NCBI GenBank assembly: GCA_016790515.1
Contig: JAEUOY010000015.1
Coordinates: 50,995-114,994 of the forward strand
Direction: 5' to 3'
DNA length: 64,000 bases
Source of the DNA: Burkholderiaceae bacterium
GTDB taxonomy: Bacteria; Pseudomonadota; Gammaproteobacteria; Burkholderiales; Burkholderiaceae_C
The translations under genes and the position numbers were made by a program. Of this stretch, positions 37,403 to 45,806 are shown one piece after another. Under the pieces are notes generated by a model. The model ran no database searches and was not told the origin of the DNA. It worked only from the letters and a program-made list of their open reading frames with translations. The first letter of the stretch is position 1; each line of letters begins with the position of its first letter.

Positions 37403-38532
37403 GCGAGCTGCAGGCGGTCGAGCGCATGCTGTGCCGGGCCACCGGCCGGCGCCACGCGCTGCTGGTGGGCAACGGCACCATCGGCCTGACGCTGTGCCTG
37501 CAGGCCCTGGGCCTGGCCGGGCGCCGCGTGCTGCTGCCCGACAGCAGCTGCCTGAACGTGCCGCTGGCCGTGCTGCACGCCGGCGCCGTGCCGGACTATG
37601 CCGAGGTGCGGCTGGCCGACCTGGGGCTGGACGCCGCCAGACTGGACGCGCCGCTGCGCGGCGCCGGCGCGCTGCTGGCGGTGCACGGCTATGGCTCGCC
37701 CTGCGACCTGGTCGCACTGCAGGCCCGCGCCGACGCCGCCGGCTGCCCGCTGATCGAGGACGCCTGCCTGGCCTTGGGCGGCCAGGGCCCCGGCGGCCGG
37801 CCGCTGGGCGGCTTCGGCCTGGCCTCGGTGCTGAGCTTCGGCGCCGGCAAGCCGGTGTCGCTGGACCACGGCGGCGCGGTGCTGACCGACGACGATGCGC
37901 TGGCCGCGCGCCTGCGCGCGCTGGACGCCGGGCTGCCGGCCTTCAGCGCCGGCGCCCAGGCCCGCATCGACACGCTGGGCGGCGAGCACACCCGCCTGTA
38001 CAACCAGCACTGCCTGGTGGGCGGCGACGGGGAGGCCGGCAACGGCGCGGCCGCCGCCGCGGCGATGGCCGGCTTCCGCCGCCGGGCGCAGGCCGCGGGG
38101 CCGGATTTCGGCCACCGCTTCGACCCGGCGCGCTGCGCCGAACTGGCAGCCGCGCTGCCCGGCCTGGCGGCCACCGTGGCGCTGCGCCAGCAACGCCTGC
38201 AGCAGCTGCACGAGGCGCTGGCCCCCTGGCTGGGCGGCGCGTTGCAGTGGCTGGCGCCGGTCCCCGGTGCCGTGCCCTGGCGGGCCAACCTGCTGGTGGC
38301 CGCGCCGCCGGCACGCGACCGCCTCTTGCGCGCGCTGCACGCCGCCGGGCTGCACGCCAGCAGCTGGCACCCGCCGGCCTCCGATTTCCTGGCCGATGCC
38401 CCGGCCGCACACCCGGTGGCCGGCCGCATCGGCCGCGAGGTGCTGAACCTGTGGCTGGACGCGCGCTGCACGCCGGCCTACCGCGACGCGGTCTGCCGGG
38501 TGCTCGACGAGCAATTGGCCGCCACCGCCTGA
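37399..38532 (+). CDS. DegT/DnrJ/EryC1/StrS family sugar aminotransferase
   Basis: A 377-residue PLP-dependent protein starting at GTG 37399, which overlaps the GNAT stop by 4 bases. The fold is recognised from the N-terminal GNGTIGLTLCLQAL (phosphate cup), PLIEDACLALGGQ, and LSFGAGKPVSLDHGGAVL, where the Lys would form the Schiff base with PLP. The PLP Asp is in IEDAC. It probably aminates a nucleotide-linked keto sugar; the neighbouring acyltransferase would then acylate the amine. The N-terminal 25-30 residues common in the family are missing, so it is slightly short. Confidence 0.82.
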   Translation: MSELQAVERMLCRATGRRHALLVGNGTIGLTLCLQALGLAGRRVLLPDSSCLNVPLAVLHAGAVPDYAEVRLADLGLDAARLDAPLRGAGALLAVHGYGSPCDLVALQARADAAGCPLIEDACLALGGQGPGGRPLGGFGLASVLSFGAGKPVSLDHGGAVLTDDDALAARLRALDAGLPAFSAGAQARIDTLGGEHTRLYNQHCLVGGDGEAGNGAAAAAAMAGFRRRAQAAGPDFGHRFDPARCAELAAALPGLAATVALRQQRLQQLHEALAPWLGGALQWLAPVPGAVPWRANLLVAAPPARDRLLRALHAAGLHASSWHPPASDFLADAPAAHPVAGRIGREVLNLWLDARCTPAYRDAVCRVLDEQLAATA

Positions 38533-38563
38533 ACCCCGTTCCCCTTCCGCGAAAGCCCGCGCC

Positions 38564-39469
38564 ATGACCGCCCCCGACCTGCTGCCGATCAGCGTCAACA
38601 TCTGCACCTACAACGAGGCCCGGGACATCGGCGATTGCCTGGACAAGGTGTTCGCCAACCACCCGGCCGAGGTCATCGTGATCGACGGCGGCTCGACCGA
38701 CGACACCGTGGCCATCGCCCGGGCGCGCGGCGCCAGGGTCATCCAGCCCGGGGTCAAGGGCCTGTCGTCGCAGCGCCAGGCCGGCATCGACGCCGCGACC
38801 CAGCCCTACCTGGCGATCATCGACGGCGACGACCACGTCGCGCCCGACTTCCTGGCCACCCTGCTGCGCGAGCTGCAGACCCACGGCTACGATGCGCTGC
38901 TGGGCCGCGAGCAGGCCTTCCAGCCGCGCACCTACTGGGAGCGCGCGATGGGCAGCACCAACCACGGCATCACCTACACCGAGACGCCGGTGGACACCAA
39001 CATGGTGGGCCGGCCCTCGCTGTACCGCACCGCGGCGCTGCGCCACTGCGGCTTCGACCCGTTCTTCGACGGCGTCGGCGACGAGGACACCGACCTGTCG
39101 ATCCGCATGGAGCTGGCCGGCTTCCGCCAGGGCATCGGCACCGGGCTGACGCTGCGCCAGCAGACGCCCGGCTTCGGCGGCATCGTGCGCAAGTTCGTCA
39201 AGTACGGCCGCGGCGACGCACGCATCGTCTACAAGTACCCGTTCAAGGCCGGCAAGCTGCTGTTCCACCTGGTGGTGCGCTACCCCTTCATCCGCGGCTT
39301 CAACGCCGTCGCCCGCGGCGAGGGTGTCTACTGGCCCTTCTACCTGATGTACGGCTGGGTGCGCGCCGGCGCCCTGCTGCCCGAGCTGCTGCGCCTGTGG
39401 TTGCGCCGCCCGGCGCACGGCCCCTACCCGACCCGGGCGCCGGCCGAGCTGTGCGGGAAGCCGGCCTGA
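38564..39469 (+). CDS. family 2 glycosyltransferase
   Basis: A 301-residue GT-A enzyme. NICTYNEARDIGDCLDKVF is the nucleotide-binding start, VIDGGSTDDTV the first acidic loop, and IIDGDDHVAPDFL the metal-binding D-x-D. The acceptor region has GVGDEDTDLSIRMELAG in place of the common ED motif. A C-terminal hydrophobic patch (WPFYLMYGWVRAGALL) may touch the membrane. It lies in the plus-strand cluster after the aminotransferase and overlaps the next gene at TGATG. It probably transfers the sugar made by the preceding enzymes. Confidence 0.85.
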   Translation: MTAPDLLPISVNICTYNEARDIGDCLDKVFANHPAEVIVIDGGSTDDTVAIARARGARVIQPGVKGLSSQRQAGIDAATQPYLAIIDGDDHVAPDFLATLLRELQTHGYDALLGREQAFQPRTYWERAMGSTNHGITYTETPVDTNMVGRPSLYRTAALRHCGFDPFFDGVGDEDTDLSIRMELAGFRQGIGTGLTLRQQTPGFGGIVRKFVKYGRGDARIVYKYPFKAGKLLFHLVVRYPFIRGFNAVARGEGVYWPFYLMYGWVRAGALLPELLRLWLRRPAHGPYPTRAPAELCGKPA

Positions 39470-40587
39470 TGGCCGCGGCGCTGGCGGTTCCGGCAGCGCG
39501 CGCAGCCGCCGCCGAGCCGGCCGCCCGCGCCTGGTGGTCGGACCTGGCGCTCAGCGTGCCGCGCTGGTTCGTCGCCCTGCCCTGCCCGGCGCCGGGCCGC
39601 TGGCCGCTGGCCGCGCGCGCCCTGCACCCCTGGTCGGTCGACGCCACTTCGCTGGCGCTGGACCTCGCCCAGATGCTGGCGCTGCCGGTGCCGGCGGCCG
39701 CGGCCTTCGCCGCGCTGGACGGCCAGCAGGAACCGGCCACCGGCTTCTTCCACGAACCCCACCGTGCCGAGCTGGACGCCACGGTGCCGCGCATCCACGA
39801 GATGTCGGGCACCTATTTCGGCTACCAGGTGGCCGCGGTGCAGCTGGCCTGGGGCCGCAGGCCGCGCCACCGCTACGCCTTCTACGACCCGCTGCGCGCC
39901 GGCGGTGCACTGGAACGCTACATGGCCGAGAACATGCCCTGGGGCCGCGCGCCGATGGGCGCCGGCAACATGTGCGACCATGCGGCAACGATGCTGCGCG
40001 CCAATGCGCGCTTCTTCGACGACGGCTCGGAGGTCCTGCTGCAGCGCATGCGCCGCTGGCTGGACGCGCGGCAGGACCCGGCCACCGGGCTGTGGGGCGC
40101 GCTGCAGGCCCAGGGCCGCAACGGCCTGGTGCAGGCCGGCTACCACCTGATGCGGGGTCTGCACTTCGCCGACGACGCGCCGCCGGCCTGGCCCGAGCGC
40201 ATCCTGGACACCACGCTGGCCAGCCTGGCCGAGAGCGCGGTGTTCGCCGAAGGCCAGGGCGAAGGCTGCCACGACATGGACCACTTCGTGGTGCTCGAGC
40301 GCCTGCTGCACTACACCAACGGCCACCGCGAGGCCGAGGTGCGCGGCTGGTGCGCGCGCCGGCTGGAGCAGCTGCACTGCCTGCACCGTGCCGACGGCGG
40401 CTTCTCGTTCGAGGCCGCGGGCAGCATCACCAACCACAACCGCCACGAGGTCACGGCGGGCCAGGCGCAGAGCGACCTGGTCGGCACCGTGTTCTACCTC
40501 GAGACCCTGCTGCGCCAGTGCCGCGTGCTCGGCCTCGCCGTGCCCTGGCAGTCCTCGGCCAGCCACGGCGTGCCGCTGCGCGGCTGA
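39469..40587 (+). CDS. uncharacterised alpha/alpha-toroid-like protein
   Basis: A 372-residue protein whose ATG shares a base with the glycosyltransferase stop. Helical repeats with Trp, His and Gly-rich turns (DPATGLWGALQA, HRADGGFSFEAAG, TNHNRHEVTAGQAQSDLVGT) resemble the six-hairpin toroid of terpenoid cyclases, prenyltransferases and some glycoside hydrolases. EGCHDMDHFVVLERLL contains a possible catalytic or metal-binding cluster (C, H, D, D, H). I do not recognise a named family. As last gene of a glycan cluster, a hydrolase, lyase or epimerase acting on a sugar chain is plausible but unproven. Confidence 0.6.
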   Translation: MAAALAVPAARAAAAEPAARAWWSDLALSVPRWFVALPCPAPGRWPLAARALHPWSVDATSLALDLAQMLALPVPAAAAFAALDGQQEPATGFFHEPHRAELDATVPRIHEMSGTYFGYQVAAVQLAWGRRPRHRYAFYDPLRAGGALERYMAENMPWGRAPMGAGNMCDHAATMLRANARFFDDGSEVLLQRMRRWLDARQDPATGLWGALQAQGRNGLVQAGYHLMRGLHFADDAPPAWPERILDTTLASLAESAVFAEGQGEGCHDMDHFVVLERLLHYTNGHREAEVRGWCARRLEQLHCLHRADGGFSFEAAGSITNHNRHEVTAGQAQSDLVGTVFYLETLLRQCRVLGLAVPWQSSASHGVPLRG

Positions 40588-40591
40588 ACCG

Positions 40592-40627
40592 CCGGCGCGC
40601 GGCCGGACCCGCCTCGGGCCGCGCCGG
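40592..40627. terminator. hairpin between convergent clusters
   Basis: CCGGCGC and GCGCCGG arms at 40592-40598 and 40621-40627, with an inner GGCC pair, form a GC-rich hairpin in the 77-base gap between two convergent gene sets. It could serve both directions; no T tract is seen. Confidence 0.45.
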
Positions 40628-40664
40628 ACCGGGGTCGTGTGCCGGAGCCTGCGCGATCGGCGGT

Positions 40665-41390
40665 TCAGGCCGCCAGCGGCGGCCTGCCCCAGCCCCGGCG
40701 CAGCGCGGCGGCCACCACCTCGACGGCCGTGCTGTGCAGGTCGAGCCCGGCGCCGGCGCGCAGCGCCTCCAGCGCCGCCAGGTGCTCGGGCTGGTCGACG
40801 TCGAAGCGCAGCGCCGGGTGGGCCAGCGCGGGCGGTGCCGGCGGCGCGGCGAGGCGAAAGTCGGCCGCGTGGTCCCACAGGTACAGCGTGACGTGCTCGC
40901 GGTGGCGCGGCAGCGTGGTGCTGCGGTGCAGGCGCTGCAGCAGGTCGGCGTCCAGCACCTCGGCGCCGAAGCCGTCGGCGTAGCCGCTGCCCAGGCGGTC
41001 CAGGTGGTTGCAGGCATAGTCGGCGCCGGCATGGTCGAAGAAGCCGAGCAGGCGGTCGACTTCGCCGGGACAGACGAAGGGGTTGTCGGCGCACACGCGC
41101 ACCACGCGCCGAGCGCCATGCGCCTCGGCAGCGGCGGCGAAGCGGCCGAGCACGTCGGTCTCGCTGCCGGCAAAGCTGGCCACGCCCAGGCCCTGCGCCA
41201 GCGCGACCAGCGGCCGGTCGCGCGGCAGCTCGCTGGTGGCCAGCACCACCGCGTCCAGCCGCTGCGACCGCTGCAGCCGCGCCAGCACCCAGTGCAGCAG
41301 CGGGAGGCCGCCCAGCGGCGCCAGCATCTTGCCGGGGAAGCGGCTCGAGCCCATGCGGGCCTGCACCAGGGCGACGCTGCGCGCACGCAT
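40665..41390 (-). CDS. cytidylyltransferase (NeuA/SpsF-like)
   Basis: A 241-residue nucleotidyltransferase. The start MRARSVALVQARMGSSRFPGKML is the CMP-sugar synthase signature (QARxGSxRxPxK); the ATG at 41390 was chosen because the longer frame only adds Arg-rich text. VCADNPFVCPGEVDRLL corresponds to the metal-binding D/N-P motif, and LRFDVDQPEHL matches the SpsF-type C-terminus. It would activate a keto-sugar acid as CMP-sugar. It is the last gene of the long minus-strand set and follows the NeuB-like synthase by 17 bases, an obvious pathway pair. Whether it prefers a nonulosonate or an 8-amino-KDO is unknown. Confidence 0.82.
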   Translation of the reverse strand: MRARSVALVQARMGSSRFPGKMLAPLGGLPLLHWVLARLQRSQRLDAVVLATSELPRDRPLVALAQGLGVASFAGSETDVLGRFAAAAEAHGARRVVRVCADNPFVCPGEVDRLLGFFDHAGADYACNHLDRLGSGYADGFGAEVLDADLLQRLHRSTTLPRHREHVTLYLWDHAADFRLAAPPAPPALAHPALRFDVDQPEHLAALEALRAGAGLDLHSTAVEVVAAALRRGWGRPPLAA

Positions 41391-41407
41391 CGCGGCAGCT
41401 GCGGGGT

Positions 41408-42502
41408 TCAGGCGGCCAGCGACAGCGCGGCGCCGGCGGCGGCCAGGTCGTCCCACTGCAGCACGTGGTCGGCGTCCAGCGCGCGCACGGCGCGGCGGCC
41501 GATGACCTCGTCCCAGTGCAGCGGGCTGACGCCGGTGCCGGGGCGCTTGCAGGTCAGGTCGGCCTCGGTGATCGGCTGGCCGGCGCGCAGCGGCCGCGCC
41601 AGCACGATGGAGCGGCGCGCATTCGCCCGCGCCGGTGCCTCGGTGGGCGTGGGCTGCTTGTGGTCGCCCTCGCCGAGCAGGGTGTGGACCAGGTCCATGC
41701 GCGCGACGAAGCGGCGCAGGTCGTGCACGTCCATCGCGTGGTAGTGGTCGTTGCCCGGCAGGGTCTTGTCGTGGGTGAAGTGCTTCTCGATCACCGCCGC
41801 GCCGAGCAGGTGGGCGGTGGTCAGCGCCGTCATCGCCTCGTCGGGCAGGGTGTGGTCGGAGTAGCCCAGCACCAGCTCGGGGTAGGCGCGGCGCAGGCCC
41901 TGCATCATGCGCAGGTGGGCCTGCGCGTCGGGCGTGGGGTAGTTCAGCACGCAGTGCAGCAGCACCAGGTCGCGGCAGCCGGCGCCGCGCAGCGTGGCCA
42001 CGGCCTGGTCGATCTCGCCGAGCGTGCTGGCACCGGTGGACAGCAGCACCGGCTTGCGCTTGGCCGCCACCTGGCGCAGGAAGGGCGTGTTGGTCAGGTC
42101 GGCCGAGGCGATCTTGAACAGCGGCATCAGCGGGTCGAGGAAGTCGACCGCGGCGGCGTCGAAGGGCGTCGACAGGAAGTCTATGCCCACGTCCTGGCAG
42201 TGGCGGGCCAGGGCCTCGTACTCGGCCGGGCCGAAGGCGTCGTACTTCCTGAACAGCTCGTACTGGCTGCGCGTGGGCTCCTTGCGCGTGTCCCAGTACG
42301 AGGGCGAGTGGCGCGAGGCCAGGGTACCGGCCTTGTAGGTCTGGAACTTGGCGGCGTCGGCGCCGCCCGCCTTGGCCAGATCGATCAGCCGCCTGGCCAG
42401 TTCCAGCCGGCCCTCGTGGTTGACGCCGATCTCGGCGATCACGTAGGGCCGGCCTGCGGCGGTGACGGTGCGGGAACCCAGGGTCACGGACGGTGCGGTC
42501 AT
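41408..42502 (-). CDS. neuB: N-acetylneuraminate/nonulosonate synthase (NeuB-like)
   Basis: A 364-residue PEP-dependent aldolase. The barrel opens with VIAEIGVNHEGRLELA, continues with DAAKFQTYKAGTL, STPFDAAAVDFL, FKIASADLTNTPFL, VLLSTGASTLGEI and HCVLNYPTP, and has EKHFTHDKTLPGNDHYHAMD for metal and PEP binding. A C-terminal antifreeze-like (SAF) domain follows (RRSIVLARPLRAGQPITEADL ending in RRAVRALDA). It condenses PEP with a 6-carbon amino sugar to a sialic, legionaminic or pseudaminic type acid; the residues visible do not separate these. The start overlaps the GT2 stop. In flagellated bacteria such acids often decorate flagellin. Confidence 0.9.
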   Translation of the reverse strand: MTAPSVTLGSRTVTAAGRPYVIAEIGVNHEGRLELARRLIDLAKAGGADAAKFQTYKAGTLASRHSPSYWDTRKEPTRSQYELFRKYDAFGPAEYEALARHCQDVGIDFLSTPFDAAAVDFLDPLMPLFKIASADLTNTPFLRQVAAKRKPVLLSTGASTLGEIDQAVATLRGAGCRDLVLLHCVLNYPTPDAQAHLRMMQGLRRAYPELVLGYSDHTLPDEAMTALTTAHLLGAAVIEKHFTHDKTLPGNDHYHAMDVHDLRRFVARMDLVHTLLGEGDHKQPTPTEAPARANARRSIVLARPLRAGQPITEADLTCKRPGTGVSPLHWDEVIGRRAVRALDADHVLQWDDLAAAGAALSLAA

Positions 42503-43251
42503 CAGGCGATCCTCAGCTGGCTGGAATAGGCGTGCACGGGCTGCGGCAGCAGCGGCAGCGGGGAGGTGGTCTCGAAGGCGCGGTGCGCGGCCTCGGCGCC
42601 GTGCTTGGCGCTCAGGCGCTCGCGGTGCAGGTTCATCGCCGCGGCGTCGTTGGTCATGTTGCGTTCGTGGCGGCGATAGCGGTACAGCGGCAGTTCCAGC
42701 CGGCCGATGCGGAAACGCTGCTCGAAGCGCAGGCGGAACTCGCGGTCCTCGTGGCGCAGGAAGCTCTCGTCGTAGCCGCCCACCGACAGCAGCTGCTCGC
42801 GACGGAACAGGATGCCGCAGCCGATCGGCTCGGCCAGGCAGTCGGCGCGCTCGAGCACCAGCTCGTCGTCGTCGACCAGCAGGTAGTCGCAGGCCACGGC
42901 GTCGTGGTTGGGGTTCTGGTCGAGGAAGAAGTGCAGGATGTTGACGAAGTTCGCGTTGACGTAGTCGTCGGAATCGACCCGCACGATGAACTGCCCGCGC
43001 GACGCAGCGATGCCGCGGTTCAGTGAGGCCGGCAGGCCCAGGTTGCTGGGATTGCGCAGGCGCACGATCTGGTCGTGGAACAGCTCCAGCGCGTAGGCGG
43101 TGCGATCGGTGCTGGCGTCGTCGATGACGATGATCTCGTAGCGGTCCTGCGGCATGGTCTGCTGCAGCAGCGAGCGCAGGCAGCGGCCGATGTAGCGTTC
43201 CTGGTTGTAGGCCGGGACGATCACCGACACCAGGGGCTGGGCGTGGGGCAC
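42502..43251 (-). CDS. family 2 glycosyltransferase
   Basis: A 249-residue GT-A transferase: [21 protein letters not shown] at the N-terminus, [12 protein letters not shown], and [13 protein letters not shown] with the D-x-[21 protein letters not shown] supplies the catalytic acidic region. It is shorter than the other GT2 of the window and has no membrane segment. It sits between the KdnA-like aminotransferase and the NeuB-like synthase, so it may transfer the product of this pathway. Confidence 0.88.
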   Translation of the reverse strand: MPHAQPLVSVIVPAYNQERYIGRCLRSLLQQTMPQDRYEIIVIDDASTDRTAYALELFHDQIVRLRNPSNLGLPASLNRGIAASRGQFIVRVDSDDYVNANFVNILHFFLDQNPNHDAVACDYLLVDDDELVLERADCLAEPIGCGILFRREQLLSVGGYDESFLRHEDREFRLRFEQRFRIGRLELPLYRYRRHERNMTNDAAAMNLHRERLSAKHGAEAAHRAFETTSPLPLLPQPVHAYSSQLRIA

Positions 43252-43278
43252 GGGGCGCTCCTCGGCGGTCGAACGGGT

Positions 43279-44460
43279 TCAGGCCGCGGCGGGCAAGTCC
43301 AGGGCCAGGGCCTCGGACAGGGCGGCACGGGCGCGCTGCGGCGCGTCGTCGGCGAGGCTGACGCCCACCGGCATGGCCACCGCCCTCGCCAGCCAGCGGC
43401 TGGACTGCGGGAAGGCGGCCCGCAGGTCGCCGCCGTGGGCGCGCACCAGTTCGGGCATGTGGGTCCAGGTGCCGGCGAAGTGCCAGCGGGTGGCCTCGGG
43501 CAGGATCTTGGTGGCCAGACCGTGGGCCAGCAGCGCGGCACGGCTGCGGCGCGCGGCGTCGGCATCGGGCACGAAGAAGACCAGCGCGTCGGCCGTCTCG
43601 TAGGCGCCGGCGGGGACCGCGCGCGCGCTCACGCCGGGCAGGTCGGCGATGGCCGCCCACAGGCGGTCGCGGTGGGCGCGCTGGGCGCCGACGATGCCGT
43701 CGAGCTTGCGCAGCTGGGCCAGCCCCACCGCGCCGGCCAGCTCGCCCATGCGGAAGTTGAAGCCCGACGAGGAGCGCGAGTCCTCCCAGCGCGGCAGCGC
43801 CGGGTTGTTCTCGTGGCCGTGGTCGTGCCAGGCGGCGCAGCGGGCCCACACGTCGGGGTCGCGGCACACGACCATGCCGCCCTCGCCGGTCGTCAGGGTC
43901 TTGGCGAAGTCGAAGCTCAGCGTGCCGGCGGCGCCCCAGGTGCCCAGCGGCCGGCCGTGCAGCGCGCCGCCCAGGCCCCAGGCGGTGTCCTCGATCAGCG
44001 CCAGGCCGTGCGCGTCGCACAGCGCCTGGATCTCGGGCAGGCGGGCCGGCGTGCCCAGCATGTGCACCACGATCACCGCCTTGGTGCGCGGCGTGATGCG
44101 GCGTGCCAGGTCGACCGGGTCCATGTTCAGCGTGGCGTCGACCTCGGCGCACACCGGGGTGGCGCGCGACTCGATGATCGCTTCGACGGTGGCGACGAAG
44201 GTGAAGGCCTGGGTGATGACCTCGTCGCCGGCGCCCAGGCCCAGACCGGCCAGCGCCACGCGCAGCGCGGCCGTGCCCGAGCTGACGGCCAGCGCGTGCG
44301 GCACGCCCAGCCGGGCGGCCATCGCGGCCTCGAAGTCCTTGACCTTGTAGCGGCCCTGGCGCAGCGCGTCGAAGCCGTGGCGGAACAGCACCGCCCCATG
44401 GTCGAACACGTCCTGGATCTCGGCCAGCTCCTCGCGGCCCATCAGCTCGTAGCCCGGCAT
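43279..44460 (-). CDS. kdnA: KdnA-like PLP aminotransferase (8-keto-KDO amination)
   Basis: A 393-residue DegT-family aminotransferase. The N-terminus PGYELMGREELAEIQDVF and FRHGFDALRQGRYKVKDFE resembles KdnA of Shewanella as I remember it. The PLP cup is SSGTAALRVALAGLG, the PLP Asp is in IEDTAWGLGG, and the Schiff-base Lys in LSFDFAKTLTTGEGGMV. It directly follows an iron-type alcohol dehydrogenase with strong KdnB text. In Shewanella KdnB oxidises carbon 8 of KDO and KdnA aminates it, giving 8-amino-3,8-dideoxy-KDO. The pairing supports the same role here; a generic sugar aminotransferase is the alternative. Confidence 0.72.
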   Translation of the reverse strand: MPGYELMGREELAEIQDVFDHGAVLFRHGFDALRQGRYKVKDFEAAMAARLGVPHALAVSSGTAALRVALAGLGLGAGDEVITQAFTFVATVEAIIESRATPVCAEVDATLNMDPVDLARRITPRTKAVIVVHMLGTPARLPEIQALCDAHGLALIEDTAWGLGGALHGRPLGTWGAAGTLSFDFAKTLTTGEGGMVVCRDPDVWARCAAWHDHGHENNPALPRWEDSRSSSGFNFRMGELAGAVGLAQLRKLDGIVGAQRAHRDRLWAAIADLPGVSARAVPAGAYETADALVFFVPDADAARRSRAALLAHGLATKILPEATRWHFAGTWTHMPELVRAHGGDLRAAFPQSSRWLARAVAMPVGVSLADDAPQRARAALSEALALDLPAAA

Positions 44461-44476
44461 CTCGGTTCTCCTGCGC

Positions 44477-45598
44477 TCACATGGCCTCGAACAGCGCGCG
44501 CATGCGCTCGCGCGTCAGGATCTCGCGGTAGCCCTCGCCCAGCGCGTTGGTCAGCGGCTTGCCATGCACGATGCTGGCCTGGTACAGGGCCTCGAAGCCG
44601 GCATCGTCCAGGCCGGCGCACACACCCTGCGGGATGTGCACGCGCTGCAGGTCGGCCCAGCGCCAGAACTCGTCGTAGGCGGCGGGATAGAAGTCCTGCA
44701 TCGCCCGCATCACGATGCAGTTGCCCACGCAGTGGTGGATGCCCAGCACCACGCTCAGGCCCGCGGACAGCGGGTGCACCACACCGACGTAGCTGGTGGC
44801 GATGGCACAGCCGCCCAGGTAGGCGGCGACCATCAGCTGCTCGCGGCGCTCCGGCGCCATCATGTCGCCGGGGCCGAAGACCTGGCGGCACAGGTTGATG
44901 GTCTCGCGCGAGTAGGCGTCGCCGATGGCGTTGCGATAGCTGCCGCCGAGCGACTCGATGCAGTGGATGTAGGCATCCATGCCGGTGTGGAAGTACTGGT
45001 CGCGCGGCACCGTCGCGGTCAGCTCGGGGTCCATGATCACGTGGTCGAACACCGTGTGGTCGCTGTTCATGCCCAGCTTCAGGCCGCTGACCGGGTTGGT
45101 CATCACGCAGGTGCGCGTCGCTTCGGCGCCGGTGCCGCTGACGGTCGGGATGCCGATCTTGAAGATGCCGGGCACGCGCACCAGGTCCCAGCCCTGGTAG
45201 TCGGCGGCCTGCCCGCCGTTGGCCAGCAGGTTGGAGGTGCACTTGGCGGTGTCCATCGTGATGCCGCCACCCATGCCGACCACCGCGGCCGGCTGCGTCA
45301 GGCCGCGCCGGCGCAGCGTGGCGACCACGGCATCGATGCCGGCGGTGGTCGGCTCGTCGGCGGTGGCGACGAATTCCAGCGCATCGCCCGGCTGCAGGCC
45401 CAGGCGTTCGGCCAGACGGTTGTCGCCGCGGAAGAATTCGTCGACCAGGAAGACCACGGCAGCGCTGTCGCCCTGGCCGCGGGCGGTGGCGCGGCGCCGG
45501 GCCAGCAGCGGCTGCAACTCGTCCAGCGAACCGGCCCCGATGTTGTAGCGGCCCACGTTGCGCACCAGCTTCACGCCGGTGTCCAGTGTCGTCCCCAT
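44477..45598 (-). CDS. kdnB: KdnB-like iron-dependent KDO 8-dehydrogenase
   Basis: A 373-residue member of the iron-containing alcohol dehydrogenases; GGAGGA stands 4 bases before ATG 45598. Family features are NVGRYNIGAGSLDEL, VVGMGGGITMDTAKC for the dinucleotide, SGTGAEATRTCVMTNP, HTGMDAYIHCIESLGG, and the metal histidines in VHPLSAGLSVVLGIHHCVGN. The run GWDLVRVPGIFKIGIPTVSGTG and LKLGMNSDHTVFDH is, to my recollection, close to KdnB (3-deoxy-octulosonate 8-oxidase) rather than to general alcohol dehydrogenases. It is followed after 16 bases by the KdnA-like gene. Upstream is the longest gap of the set (208 bases). Confidence 0.75.
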   Translation of the reverse strand: MGTTLDTGVKLVRNVGRYNIGAGSLDELQPLLARRRATARGQGDSAAVVFLVDEFFRGDNRLAERLGLQPGDALEFVATADEPTTAGIDAVVATLRRRGLTQPAAVVGMGGGITMDTAKCTSNLLANGGQAADYQGWDLVRVPGIFKIGIPTVSGTGAEATRTCVMTNPVSGLKLGMNSDHTVFDHVIMDPELTATVPRDQYFHTGMDAYIHCIESLGGSYRNAIGDAYSRETINLCRQVFGPGDMMAPERREQLMVAAYLGGCAIATSYVGVVHPLSAGLSVVLGIHHCVGNCIVMRAMQDFYPAAYDEFWRWADLQRVHIPQGVCAGLDDAGFEALYQASIVHGKPLTNALGEGYREILTRERMRALFEAM

Positions 45599-45806
45599 GC
45601 TTCCTCCGATGACAGGTTGGGTGGCCGGCGGCCGACGCTCGGTCGCGCACGACGGCAGGCCCCTATGGGACCATGGCACCCCCCCGGGTGATCGGCGGGA
45701 AAGCGGGCTCGAGTCCGGCCAAATTCGGCCGATCCGGCCGATCCGGCGCGGCCAAGCGGACCCTGGCCCCACGCGCCGGCGCGCAACCGGGGGGGCCGCC
45801 CCGCGT
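45599..45806. other. 208-base gap inside the minus-strand operon
   Basis: No gene fits here. It contains a short direct repeat of the 9-mer CGGCCGATC at 45727-45745 and GC-rich hairpins. A separate promoter for kdnB onward is possible, but I see no convincing -35/-10 pair. Confidence 0.4.
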
